From positions 1,161,705 to 1,225,704 of the forward strand of contig CM074809.1 in assembly GCA_037447605.1 (NCBI GenBank): 64,000 nucleotides of DNA, read 5' to 3'. Shown here in pieces: positions 22,401 to 34,594 of the stretch (position 1 is its first letter; each line of letters starts with the position of its first letter). The position numbers and the translations under genes are program-made. A model generated the notes under the pieces. It had not been told where the DNA came from, searched no databases, and worked only from the letters and a program-made list of their open reading frames with translations. Source of the DNA: Zygnema circumcarinatum (taxonomy: Eukaryota > Streptophyta > Zygnematophyceae > Zygnematales > Zygnemataceae).

Positions 22401-23665
22401 CACGAGCGGGTGGTAACCAGGGCTTCCAGCCGCATGAAAAGACAGCTGTCCTTTGGAAAAGTTCTGCTCTCCTGTTGAAAACGACTTCGCCTCTCCAAAT
22501 GAAAAGGGCGGATAACCTTGTGCCCCTGCCAACACAAGGGAATTACAAATATTGATGATCGATGATAAAATAGAAATTTCTGTGGACACCGGCTTAGATT
22601 CTTTCAAATATTTTTTTCAGAATAGCTAAATGTCTGAGGACGCTTTCAGTGTGCCGGTGTTGCCAGATCACATTGCAACTGATTTCCACCGAAACCATTG
22701 CAGTCTACTTCTCTCATGGAATCGAGTTGGAGTCAATATACATTATTGCAAGCCATCACGTTTATGCTTCCAACTGCAGCGTAATGCCAGCAAAAAGGAC
22801 ACCGACACTGACACAGAGAGCATTTCGGCTGGCAAAAATTTACAAGAGCTAGCAACAAAATATTGACCTATGCAAATTGTCCGAAACGAGCTAGAAAAAA
22901 ATGATTTAAAAGGATTTCTGAAGGTTTTCAAAAGATTTCTATTATATTTGAATTACAACATGGAGAAATAACGTTTGCATAGTCAAAAAGCTGTAAGAGG
23001 TGAGTCATTACTGCGAGCTCCATTAATGCGTGTGTGTAGAAGTTGAAGAAGTCGCAACACATCGACTCGACAATCCAAATCAAAGAAGAAAACGGCCCCT
23101 CCTAAGCCGCCATAAACGACCTTTTCCCACTGCTTGGGAAGAATGCAGGTTACTGCAATCTGGCACCATCGACCTCGCCTTTTTTTCGTCAAATTGGCTC
23201 CATTCCATTAAAATAGCATCTGCAAACTCTCAACTACGTGTATACTGCTTTGATTTCAAGTCTTCAGTAAAAGATAAATGGAAAGCTTGGATGTCTGCTG
23301 CCCATAAGCCCAACTCTGATATAAACTTTTCAAGACTTTTACACTTCTTCAGTTCTTCTTCTGTTCTTCTTCTGTTCTTCTTCTGTTCTTCTTCTGTTCT
23401 TCTGAACTCCTCCTCTACTTCACTATGCTTGCCCACTCAGAAAAGCTTCCATGCTTGCCTGCAAGAGAGCTTGTGTCTTCCCGCTCCCGGAGGCGCCATG
23501 GATTTCAAGAACATGTCCTGCTTGAAGGGCCTCCCTGTCCAGAAACGGCACGGACGTCCAGAAAGGCTCCACGTGGCTTCTTGCCAGGAAAGTTGCAGCG
23601 CTTTCATCAGGAAGAACGAAGTGCTGCATCTCATCTGCAAATTCATCCTCCTCGGGGGCCTCCAT
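19467..23665 (-). CDS. XRCC2: DNA repair protein XRCC2 (RAD51 paralogue)
   Basis: Complement, nine exons joined by hand: 23459-23665, 23012-23159, 22332-22525, 21858-21928, 21468-21539, 20976-21225, 20488-20539, 19892-19971 and 19467-19520. The frame is continuous, 375 aa, close to the usual plant XRCC2 length. It shows DESAATFLAR, the Walker A motif GASGSGKT, CILPKQWEKV, the Walker B-like VFFFDLDCRVDVLRLL, LERFHLLRCHSSFQFLAALK, LVLIDSISAYYWMDRA, LFVVAT, FMPAVWQDYVTHRVLLEV and FQAEWQLPP. XRCC2 acts with RAD51D in the BCDX2 complex to assist RAD51 in homologous recombination. Intron 1 uses a GC donor (CAG|GCAAGC); the rest are GT-AG. The joined exons match family order throughout; the last exon (DGIFTFRQ...) is the least certain. 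The gene starts 378 bp from the ABC1K candidate start. Confidence 0.92.
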
Positions 23666-24042
23666 GGCTGGCGCAAGGCCCTTGCAGGACTTTCAAGACA
23701 AGCTGAGTGATCGCCTGGAGGCTTGGAACGTTCTCCAGCGCAAGTTTGGACAGCAGATTGGCGTTTGGAAAAGAACGAGATGTTGTGATGATTTCTACTG
23801 TTCGTTGCCGGTACTAAAAACAGTTTGCAGTAGATGAATGTAATAAGAAGACACATAATTCGTAGGCAAGCTGGATGCTCACAGTTCGTGCCGAGGGATA
23901 GCCATATTCAAGATATTTCCTCTGTTGTTTTAAAAAAATAACGAGTTCTGGATGGTGTCCAGCTGGAGCCAGAGGCTCCTAAGGAAGGACAAGAGTGTGC
24001 CGATTAATGGCTATAAGTTTGTGAGGTATTCGATTTTCAGCC
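23666..24042. promoter_or_regulatory. Candidate bidirectional promoter, XRCC2 / ABC1K
   Basis: This is 377 bp between the XRCC2 ATG (23665, minus) and the first plausible ATG of the ABC1-kinase transcription unit (24043, plus). No TATA-like element was recognised with confidence. If the ABC1K coding start is instead near 24870, the spacer is longer. Confidence 0.4.
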
Positions 24043-27000
24043 ATGTTGAGCGAGACAACCTTTTGCATCGAAGGTCGGAGAGGAGCAGTGGCTCTGTTAA
24101 CGAGCCGAATGAAGGTGAATGCTCTGTTTAATACCCCCCTTTCCTTTTTCATTTTTCAAGAAGAAAAACTTGTCCTTTACGAATCAGCACAAAATCAACT
24201 GATCAATACCGAGCTTGTGTGGTGTTATGAATGTTCGTTGAATTAAAAAGGGCGCTAGTAATAAGTTTGTCTCTTCTACCCTGTCTTCTGGCTTTGGTGT
24301 GGACGCTTATACAAAATATGCTGCATCTTTGGCGTTCTTTTGGTCAGTTTTCTGATACAAAGAGCCAGCTGTAAGGAAAGTGTTATTTCCAGTCAAAATG
24401 GCTCATGTGTATTGACCTAATCAGTTATTTGCCTCTCGTAACTGCGCTAAGATTTCCTTTTTAATCGCCTTGCATTTTTCTGTGCAGTCCTTTTCACCGT
24501 CAGCAAATCACGGGATATTGGTATCTCGCAAGACATTGTCATTCGCTCGAACTCTGTGCCTATCCGCTTCTTGAGCAGGTGACTGAAGTGTTGCTTTAAC
24601 CGGATTATTATCGGATGAGAGTCTCGTTCTCTACCTTTTCTTGCCATATGGAATGTTCCTGCTTCAATGAGTCGAAGGCGTCGAAGCTCTAAGTCCCTAA
24701 TGGCTCTATCTTGAAACAGTATCAGTAGCTGCTCAAAGGCTTGAACTCTATTTTCTGCCAGCATTCTCTTAATTTAGAGTTTCTGCTTTTTCGAGCCTGC
24801 CGTTGAGGATGTCATCTGTTTTTTTGAAATCATAAAATTAATTCTTTAGCAAGGTTGGAGCACATTGCAGCAATTTCAACTCCGATTCCGCCTGTAGACA
24901 TTGCAAGTTTCCAGCGTGGGCGCGGGAAAGCGAAACCTGGCAAAAGGGCGACCCTGGAGACCCCTTCAGCAAAGATTTTAGATTTCCTAAAACAAGGCAT
25001 TCGGGGTTTGAAGGTGTTAGGAACTTTAGCATACGCAGTAGCAGCAATGTGGCTAATCGCGGTAAACCAACACTGGCCGAGCGTAGACTGTCCCCTCCTG
25101 GGATCAAAAACAACTCGCCGGATGTTCATTCTCCAGGTCGGATCAAAAATGTGTCTTCTCTTGGCAGCAAGTCGGATCTATGGGATTCATACGACCCTAA
25201 AGCTATTGCTGATTACTATCGCTGGCGACCGTTGTCCGTTTTTCTGAGGGCTGCAAGCGTCACTTCCGAAATTGTTATGCTGCGCCTTTGGAGATACTTT
25301 GAGCCTGATATTGCTAAACGGGCAGTAAAGGTGCGGTCTTGCCCAATATCCACGAGATAGACAAGACGAGACTTGTCGAAACTGACAAGTTTTGCCATAG
25401 TGTCGAGAGTTTTTCACCAGATTAGGTTAGCGAGGAAGGAAATTCAGTGACGTGGGAGATCACAGGCTGGTTTAAGCTAGATACTAGCGTCGTATAGGCT
25501 TACAATTTTGGTCAATTTTGGTTTTGCTTGAAGCCGGGTAAGTTCTGGTACTGGTTTCTTCTTGTTGTCAGTGCTCTGTGAGCACGTAGAAATCTGCTTT
25601 AAACGAATTTGGGTGTTTTGCAGAGCAGCTCGCCTGTCCCTCATCTCTTGCAATGTCTCGCCTTATTTTGATTTGGGCCGTTTGAGGGGGAGTGATCTGG
25701 CAGCTTCGACAAAGCCTCATTCGGCTCGGCCCCTTTTACATCAAGGTAACAACGATCAATAGCCATTGCCAAAGCAAAACAGTCTAAGTTGCGTCAGGGT
25801 ATAATTCCTCATTGAGTACTTCCAGTCTCGGCGGAAGAATGCTCCGAGACATGCAGGTTCTCACGTGAAGCATGAACCAACCAAATATGATTGATTGATT
25901 CTTTTTTTTTTTTTTTTTTTTTTTCATGCTGATTGTATCTTACCTGTTGTTTATGTCTTTGTGGTGAGGGGCAGATAGGCCAAGCTCTGGCCACCCGCCC
26001 CGATGTGTTGCCGGGTATCTACTGCCAAGAGTTGGCCAAGTTGCAGGACCAAATTCCCCCTTTTCCAACATCTCTTGCACTGACTTTCTTGGAAGCTGAA
26101 CTTGGCGTTCCTCCTTCTGAAGTCTTCGCAGAAATATCACCAGAGCCGGTTGCTGCCGCTTCTCTAGGGCAGGTCTACCGCGGTGAGAATTTTCTGTTCA
26201 GACCTTCAGAACTAGTTTTGATGCGTCCAATGCAGACACTGAAAGAGCATGTTATGAAGGTTGTAGGCTCCTGCAACTCATTTTGCATCTAACTGGTATT
26301 GTGGGGCTTTATTGTGTTTGCATTGTTCGCAGCTCGTCTACAATCTGGAGAGAATGTGGCTGTAAAGGTGCAACGACCCGGGCTTGTCAGTCGGCTCGCA
26401 CTGGATGCTCATCTGCTGCGAATTATTGCAGCTCGGTTGCAGCATTATTTTAAGGCTAACTCAGATCTGGTTGCACTCGTAGATGAGTTGGTACGCTTCC
26501 CACCTTCCTGCGTGTGATGAATGCAATTTGCTCCAAATCAGGTTGTGTTTCTTTGGATCGAGTTTCATTCTAGATCTCTTCTTTTTGGCATGATTGCTTG
26601 GCAGTTGGTACTTTCAAATCCGTCAATACGTGGCAGCTCTTAGATGTCGTCCTCCATCCTCAACATCTCTGTCTATGCGTTCTTTTTGCATGCCCTCCCT
26701 CTCTCCCTCTCTCCCTCTCTCTCTCTCTCCCTCTCTCCCTCTCTCCCTCTCCCTCTCCCTCTCTCCCTCTCCCTCTCCCTCTCTCCCTCTCTCCCTCTCT
26801 CCCTCTCTCCCCCTCTCCCTCTCTCTGAAGTCTTGCATTGCAATGGCTTGTGGAGCACACGCCATCTTGACATGGCGAAAGTGCGCGATCTGGCAGGTGG
26901 GACGACTATTCGAAGAGGTGGATTACATTCGGGAAGGCAACAATGCAGAGCGATTTGCTGCTTTGTATGCGGTGGACCCAAACCTTCCTGGCCCACCTGG

Positions 27001-30000
27001 TAAGCTCTAGAACAATCCACCCTGCAACAATGCCATCATCACTTCCCCATGTGCCTCTTTCTTTCGTTCTTTCTTTCTTTCTTTCTTTCCTTTTTCTTTC
27101 TTTCTTTCTTTTTTCTTTCTTTCTTTATTGTGAAACAGAGACGGCAGGCTGGTCTTGACGAAGGTCTTGACCTTTACTTGGCAGGTGTTGGCGGACAAAA
27201 TGCCATGGCTGAGCGTGTTGGTGGAGGGATTAAAGTGCCTGCTATTTTCTGGAAAAGCACAAGCAGGAGAGTTCTTACAATGGAGGTTTGTACTCCTGTC
27301 TGCTGACTCCTATTAGCCACCGAAAAGCCTGCAGCTTCAAGCACCCTGAAGCTTTTTCAATCGTATAGGATGCTGCTTCGTTTCTCACATTGTGTTGTAA
27401 AGGTTCAGTTTTTTTATCTGGAGCAATCACCATTGTTCCAATGGAATGGCTTTCTCGATCTTGCAGTGGATTGACAGCATCAAACTTACAGATCACAAGG
27501 CCATCGAAGAGGCAAAGTTGGACGTGCAGCATCTGGTAGATCTGGTGAGTTAGTTGCACAAGAATTCCTTCTGTCACTTCATGGCAAGGTTGTATGACTC
27601 TTTTTCTACAGCAGACAGTTGAAGCAGGTAATTTGGTTCCTTAATTCTTATTGCCTATGCCATATGTTTGTGTAGAGATCCCATCGCTAACAAGGGGAGG
27701 AAAAACTTAAAGTTCTGGTGTGAGCACTTCACCACTTCGTAGATATGTGTCAGCATGATGTGCTGCTTATGTATAAATTTTCGAAGCAGTTGCCATTCTA
27801 GGGCAACGCGCCTTTTTGACATATACCACGTGGCAAGTTACTGGAGAGCATGCTCTATGCAAATCTTTGTCTTGCAAGAAAAATGACGTTATCACATCGT
27901 TTATGTGGTCTTGGGGCAGGGAGTAATGTGCTCTCTACGGCAGCTACTGGAGGAGGGCTTCTTCCATGCAGACCCTCATCCTGGCAATGTTGTTGCGACA
28001 AAACATGGGCAGCTTGTGTACTTCGACTTCGGGATGATGAGTGAAATGCGCCGCGAATACCGCATCGGCCTCATTCGGACGGTGCTTGCCATAACCTCTT
28101 ACGAGTGCTGTTCTTCTACGGTAACCTATGTTCTCTGTTAAACTGCAGAATGGTAGGTCAAGGATAAAGGCTGAATTTTCACCTCTGTCTTTGTTTTGCT
28201 GCAGCTCGTGCACTTTGTAAATCGAGATGCTGCTGGTCTTGCAAAAGATTTCGATCTTCTTGGTTTTCTCCCTCCAGCAGCTCCATTGGACGATATTACA
28301 GAAGCGTTGAGGGAGACTTTCGCTGCTCAAGGAAGCCGTGCAAGCATGGATTTCCAGGCAGGCATTACATTGCCAGTATCTCTCTTAGGATTTGGGAATA
28401 AGCCCAATTTGGCCATGGGAAGCTATCATCCTGAGTTCGTCCTAGATCACAGTCGAAAGTAGAGGGGTATGGGGCAACTCATTTTATGTGGGCCTGTACA
28501 AGGCATTGCGTTGAGTGACTTAAACAATAGTGTGAATATTTGTTGCATTTTGTGAACTTTTCCCCTTCTTACTGCAATATTTGTGAGACAGAAACAAGTT
28601 ATAAAGCCTTGGCATGCTATGTGGGCCATTCTCTTATGCAGAGTATCATGCTGCAATTGTCTTCTGTGATGCGCGAGTTTGGTTTTCGTCTACCAGTTGA
28701 GTTTGCAATGGTGATTCGTGCTCTCGGCTCATTGGAGGGCACAGCAACTACGCTTGATCCCTCTTTCAAGGTACGTCTTTCTTGCAGACTTTTCTGTATC
28801 ATCCTCAAATGGGCAACTTTCCACCGTGGTAAAGCAACCCTGCCTCAGCTCCCTGTTTAGTTTGGCTCATCGAATGCGACGTTCTGCCACCTTCCAGGTG
28901 GTGGCTTCCGCATATCCCTTCATTGTAGGGCGCCTTCTTGTGGAAGCGGGACCGGAAATGCGTGCAATTTTGCGTGAGCTTCTTATTCGACCAGATGGTT
29001 CCATTCGTTGGAACCGTTTTGAACGACTAGTAAGTCCTAATCTCGATACCTTTGTATTGGAAACGCGTGTTTGTGGGGTAGTTGAAAGACAGGAAAACAC
29101 TGTTCCTAGCAACATGTTCTTTTGAGAGACTTGGGAAGTCAGCAAAGGTCTTCTCTGCATGCACAGGAATTCAGCCACTTCCGAGACTACTATGCTAAAA
29201 AGCTGTCTTGTTGTCCACATCTACGTGACAGGTACTGGCAGTGGCCGATCAGGCTCGTCCAAATTCATTAGAGAGAGGCAAGGAAAAGCAAGAAATCCCA
29301 CGTGTGGACACACTCACGGGAGTGGGACTTCGAGGAGCATTCAATAGGAGAGCAGTGGTGGCTGCTGCTGCAGACCTGTTGGATTTTATCCTCTCAGACA
29401 ATGGCGTTCTTGTCCGAGTAGGCATTGTTCGGGATGTGGTTCATGCTGCAGATGAGGTCATCCGTGAATCGCTCTATAAAAGGGTCCGTTATAGTCCTGA
29501 AGAGGTCCATGAAAACAAAGTTGAAGGGCTTAGGTCTGGAGAGAGGGGGTACGTGCAAGATGATTCTCATGCAGGAGCTAATGGGTCTGATTCAACAGAA
29601 GAAGTTGACAAAAGTGGGGAGGAGTTTCATCGGGCTGCTACGATGGCGAGCAGCAGGAGTACCTTGAGCTCAAAGTCAGAGGGAGGGTCACTGACATTGG
29701 GAGGAGTTGCAGAGAGAGAGGAAGGAACAGTTCGAGGAGTAATTCATGTTGGAGAAAAAAGCAATGGGAAAACAGAATTTGCAGGGGAAAAGCGCACCAG
29801 TGAAAGGACTGAGGATGTGGAGACAACAGAGATAGTGACTGATTTCAGCCAAAAGGAAGGAAATACAAGATCGTCGGACAAGCCTTCTAAGGTACGACTG
29901 ATTCCGTTCTCCACAGCTGACATTTGATCGTCTGTAAAACTGTGTAGTAATTTTAAGAGGTTCCGAGCGAAGTAGTGTGGTTGGTACATAACGTTTCCAC

Positions 30001-30386
30001 TGAAAACCTCCGACAACTTCTTGTCGGGAGCCTGCCTGTTGTGTTCTTCATGAAACCATGCCCTGTGTTTTAGGAGACTGACCTCAGAAACTCAGAAATG
30101 ATGTAAAGATCGAAACAAAAGCAATGGCAGATGCTTATTCTTCTTGTATTCCCTGCAGGAGGATACTGCCTCAGATCGACTTGCAAGCGGTTTACGCGCA
30201 GCAGGAGCTGCCATGGGCAACGCACCCGAGCTGTGGGTGCCCCTATTGGTCCGTACGGCTACTAGGAAAGAAGCCCAAGATATGGGGGGGGCCATGCTAC
30301 ATGGTGTATCGGAATGCTACACAAAGGCCACTGCTGAAGCTTCCTGGTTGGCGCTCTCTTCATGGCTGCGGAAGGTCAACCGATAG
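24043..30386 (+). CDS. ABC1/UbiB/ADCK-family atypical kinase, probably plastid
   Basis: A multi-exon gene. The first recognisable coding exon (about 24871-25329) gives basic/Ser-rich sequence, then YDPKAIADYYRWRPLSVFLR. Family hallmarks follow: QLRQSLIRLGPFYIK joined to IGQALATRPD (the KxGQ motif, exon from 25975), PVAAASLGQVYR (Ala-rich loop, to 26182), ENVAVKVQRPG (Lys), LFEEVDYIREGNNAE (ExD motif, about 26900), GFFHADPHPGNVV and YFDFGMM (27950-28035). Later exons run at about 28202-28355, 28640-28770, 28899-29030, 29230-29892 and 30160-30386, ending WLRKVNR-stop. The 29.2-29.9 kb exon adds a long acidic, Ser/Thr-rich linker. Plastid ABC1 kinases sit in plastoglobules or thylakoids and tune prenylquinone, including tocopherol, metabolism. 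I cannot say which ABC1K subgroup this is. ATG 24043 starts a short open exon ending at a GT donor, but its link to the next exon is unproven. Confidence 0.85.
26695..26825. repeat. (CT)n/CTCTCCCT microsatellite in ABC1K intron
   Basis: A pyrimidine-only tract lies before the VGRLFEEVDY exon. A (CTTT)n tract at 27055-27128 lies in the next intron, and a 22-nt poly-T at about 25903-25924 precedes the IGQALATRPD exon. The pyrimidine tracts lie on the sense strand just upstream of 3' splice sites. Confidence 0.9.
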
Positions 30387-31605
30387 ACATCGTGCGGCTG
30401 ACAGTCTTGCCATCATCATGAGGTTATGATGGCATTGGTTGTATGTAAAGGGGGCTTTATTGATCACGGGCCGGCTATTCGTGAATGGAAAGTTGAAGCT
30501 GTGTAGGAGCTGAGTTGTACCGAGAGGTTTGGTCGGACCGATTATTAAAGGATCTGCAAAGTTGAGGGTCTTTGTCCTCCAGATGTGGAATAAGACGCAG
30601 CATTTGCGAAGGTCGGGAGTTTTTGGCTTTGTGAACACGCGCCTGCGTTCTGTACTTCCGTCGGTGCTCTGGATGGTAACGGAATTAGAGAGTACCACTC
30701 GGTGTCTTCTCCGCAAATGTCGATTATTGTTGTCTAAAAGTGGATATCATTCATGCTTCAGTTACTGTACATGTGTCTAGAAATGGTCATTTTCGCCTTT
30801 CTAAATCGTTCAATATTTTCCTTGTGAACTTTTGTCTTTGTGTGTGTCGTCTTTGACGCACCGTGGCCTTTCGCTTGCGCTGCCTCTCCATTTGCCCGTT
30901 ATCAGTAGTGAGGCTTCCGAATGTAGAGCTCGGACTCACCAGCCTTACTTGAAGGGTGATAAGTTACTAAACAGAGGCGTATACATCGCTTTTGACTGAC
31001 TGAAGCGTGGCACTAAAAAGTGGTTAGATTGTCATGGAGTATTGAATAAAAAATGCTCGTCACTCACGAAGACACATTTTTAGTCACAGTTATTTTCAGA
31101 TTCGTTCTACTTTTGTTTTTAGTTAGTAATTACCTGTAATTGTAGTCATTTCATCTGTAACTACTGATTACGAATCAATAAGCTCGACATTATATCGGCG
31201 AGGAAACTCTTTATCTTGCATTGTAGTTCGGTTGAGAGTGATCCAGTTTAGCATTTTTTTTTTTTTTTTTTTGTTACTTCCGAGATGATCTGCCATCCCT
31301 AGTCTCTGGTCCTTAGGGCTTTCAGGGTGAAAGAGTAAATCAAATAGGGAGAAAGGCAATCCATCCAAGCATATGGCCGATAAAAAAAGAGGGAAATAAT
31401 CGCGTCTCTTAAAAAAAATATTTACAAAAACGTACAACATGGACCTTGAGGCAAGAACCTAAGGACCTTTACATTCCTAGTGAAGCAAGCTCAGCCTATA
31501 AATAAATTTTGCAATTGCGGTTGAAGTCAACCTAAAGACATCTCACAAAAACAGTGTATTGTATTGCGCCACTTCATCTCAGATGTCCGGCAAGACTCCG
31601 ACTCC
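30387..31605. other. Convergent 3' spacer, ABC1K / VTE4
   Basis: No conserved coding sequence was found. It holds the 3' UTRs of the convergent ABC1K (plus) and VTE4 (minus) genes, a poly-T run at about 31254-31272 and AT-rich DNA near 31050-31190. Confidence 0.6.
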
Positions 31606-34594
31606 CTATTTTGGCTTCTGCGCAGTTATGAGAGCAAACTTGATCAGCCCTCTTTGAAAGCCTTGCACCATGAGAAACATGGCTAATGCTCCCCGCATGG
31701 TTGTCCATCCTGCATGACAGAGCAGGTATGTGAGCGGGGGGGAACAGAGAGGGAACACTGATCCAAGACTCTTAGTTTAAGGTCTCCTAGTTTATTGGAC
31801 TCTTAATCCAATAGACTTGCAGTGCACAGCAGGTCGTTTCAGCAGCAACGATGAAGAACCGTAAGGCCAGAAGAAGAACATTCTAGAATGGTGGAAGACC
31901 TTAAACTACGAGAGGAAATTATCGAAAGTGACTTCGAATGATGCAGCTGGCATCACTAACGTACCTGATCTCAGAAGCCCCACCAGGCCCTTTATGCTCA
32001 TCGCAGAGGCAATAACTGCTGGCCAGAAGGGCGTTACGAACTCCGTCCAGTCAGTCGACTTTACCTCCTGCGAGTTCCTTCCCCCCCGTACGAAGTTACT
32101 AATGAAAATCTCCTATTACTTTCTCAAAACGAGCTCATTCACATCATAGAAAAAGTTGCATGCATGATAGAATGTCTTCGTCGGCCCATCGTCAAGAGGT
32201 TGGACGAGGAAAGGGGCATAGGCACACCTGTAAGCCAACTTCCTTGGCCAGCCTAACATAATCGTCCGCGGAGCACCAAGCTGGGAGATAGTAAGCGCTG
32301 CAGATTCTATCAAGAAGAGCCTGAAAACGAGCCATACAGAACCTCCCATCTGTTTGGCCTCAGAAACTTGTCATCCAAACAAAATGAATGACAGCACCTG
32401 GCTTCATATTAAGAGCCAGAATCAAAATAACGACAATGCAAGAGATTACTATCAATTGGTCAAACGCGATGCAGTTTTAGTTTTTTTTTTTTTTTTTTTT
32501 TTTAGTTTTAGTTTTAGTTTTAGTTTTTTTTCAGTTCGCTCTGTAGTTTCGACATGAGATGTGAGAGAAACGGGAGATGGAATTGCAAGGAAGGCAAGGA
32601 AAGGAAAATGTCAGGGGAAAAGAAGAGTGGGGAAGAGGGCTTTGGAGGAGGACTTGTCCAACCCTCGGAATTCACCTCCTCGTCCCCTGTGAGCGAGGTC
32701 TCCCCCTCTTGCAGATTCCGGTGGCACCAAGTCACAATGATGATTCTTCCTCCCGGTGCCGTCACCCTCGCCAGTTCACCTACAAACTGACACCTCCGCC
32801 CCCCAGCTACGTCAGGCTACTTCAAAAAGTCACCCTCTGCAACAGTGAAAAGTCACCTGCACCATAGGAAACCAAAGAAAATGGTAACTTGAGAAAGGAA
32901 TGGTGTAGCCCAAGAGAGTGGACAATAGAACCATTAATTCAAGTTCAAACTCGAGGTCGATCAAAAACATTGAAGCTACCTGGGGCTTGTTTGGCATGTG
33001 CTCTCCACTTTCCATAGACCAGACGAGATCAAACTCGCCATCAGGAAACGGCTGTTTAAGGGCATCCGCCACCTGTACGGTGACCTGCAATCCAGATCCA
33101 CGGAGCGAAATATTTTATCAAGGATGAACGAACATCACAGTGAGCAGTCGTGTTAACAGAATACTCAATGTTCCACAACCAATCACCTCAGCTGAGGAAC
33201 AAAACGTTCAGACAAAAAGCGTAATGTTCTTAAACATCAACCTTGCATTGCACCCCGGCCTGTTGAGTTCAACCCTTCGCAGCATCAACCTTCGGCAATG
33301 CGCTAGTTACCTGATTGGCTAGTCCTTGGGCGGCACAAATGGCATTGGCCCTTTGAGCCTGCACAGGGCTCAAAGTGATCCCTGTCACCTTAGCTCCATA
33401 TTTCCTTGCCAGGTGGCGAGCACTGCCCCCAATACCGCAGCCTACATCAACGACGGACCGAGGCCGTTCGTTCTCTCCAGCTGTTGTTCCAGCAACAGGA
33501 GAAATACAATGAAACAACACATCATCGTTAAATGTATAACTCTCAAAGAAAAAGGCCAGTCACGACAGTGGAGAGTCGAGCGACGGATCAACAAAGCCTG
33601 CTCCATGGACATTTCAAAATTATCCAAATCCATTTTTGAACATTCCGCCGCATCAACACCAGAAGCAGCTAAACAAGTCATTTAGCAACTAAACTTGAGT
33701 GAGCAAGGACGCCACCAAACAAGTATCTAAGTGTACCAGGAATGCCGGCCCACGAAAGCGAGTTCTCGATCATATCGATCTGTGCTTGGCGGTGATCCAC
33801 CGTTTGACCCAGAGGGTAATAGCCGTGGTGCATGTGCTCTCCCCACATATCTTCCCACAAGCTTGACGAAGCATCATAAAAGCTCGCAATGCCCTGCTTC
33901 AGCTCCACATTATCGTCCACTACCGCTTCCTGAAAGGGCAGAACAACAAGAATTTTGGCTTTAGTAGGTTTAAGAAATTGAAGCCAAACCTGAGCGTTTC
34001 GGCTATGCGTATTGCAGCTTGACGAGCCTCAGTGGCTGTTTGAGATCCACGGATGGTAAGTACAACCGAAGATGGGTAGACGGATAAAGCCACTTTAGCA
34101 AGGATATAAACACCTAAACCTGTCTTCTGGCAATATCTCTACTCGCCAATTCCAGAATGCAATGCATGAAGTTTTTCCAAACGCCCTGGTGGAGAAACGG
34201 CCCATTTCAAAGACAAGAAACTTTCCACGATCGACTAGTTCACTATTGACTTGAGAGCGGCAGTTTAAAACGTTGAGTTGCTGTTCTATTTATGAGCAGT
34301 TCAAGACAGCGAGTGAAATCGTTCCGCAGCACATGAAAACAAGCACGATGGGAGCACCTGCACGACTGTAGCTTTCGCAGAAACATCGCACATTGTCCTT
34401 CTCTTATAAATTCTACAGGGCGCAGCTACAGCTGGCGACGATGAGATGCCTTGCGCAGTAATAGCTTGCAGACGGACGGACTTGCGTTGAGCGTGGGAAG
34501 AAAAACTTGAACAACCTGCAGAATAATTCCCTTTAAGAGGCGACAGCGGGCAGACAGAGGGCGCTGCAAAACGGGCGCTGTTGACCAGAGCCAT
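31606..34594 (-). CDS. VTE4: Gamma-tocopherol C-methyltransferase
   Basis: Complement, eight exons: 34358-34594, 33737-33929, 33311-33480, 32980-33084, 32676-32786, 32228-32320, 31965-32067 and 31606-31709. All introns are GT-AG, giving 371 aa. Residues 1-79 are a Ser/Ala/Arg-rich plastid transit peptide. Then come ELKQGIASFYDASSSLWEDMWG, HMHHGYYP, the SAM-binding motif I VVDVGCGIGGSARHLA, GITLSPVQAQRA, FDLVWSMESGEHMP, APGGRIIIVTWCHRNL, YYLPAWCSADDYVRL and TPFWPAVIASAMSIKGLVGLL. These match plant VTE4 along its whole length, including the HMHHGY and CHRN signatures that separate it from MPBQ methyltransferase (VTE3). It methylates gamma- to alpha-tocopherol (delta- to beta-) using SAM in the plastid. 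Start: the ATG at 34594; a GTG lies three codons upstream. It is divergent from VTE2. Confidence 0.95.
32478..32530. repeat. Poly-T / TTTTAG tract in VTE4 intron
   Basis: On the plus strand a T run is followed by TTTTAG repeats. On the transcribed strand this is a poly-A tract inside the intron between exons 32676-32786 and 32228-32320. Confidence 0.85.

Noticed and set aside
33985-34110. Minus-strand open stretch reading TIRGSQTATEARQAAIRIAETLR between VTE4 exons 1 and 2
   Set aside because: It looks protein-like, but its phase cannot be joined to the next exon; exon 1 (34358) joins directly and in phase to 33929. An alternative transcript remains possible.
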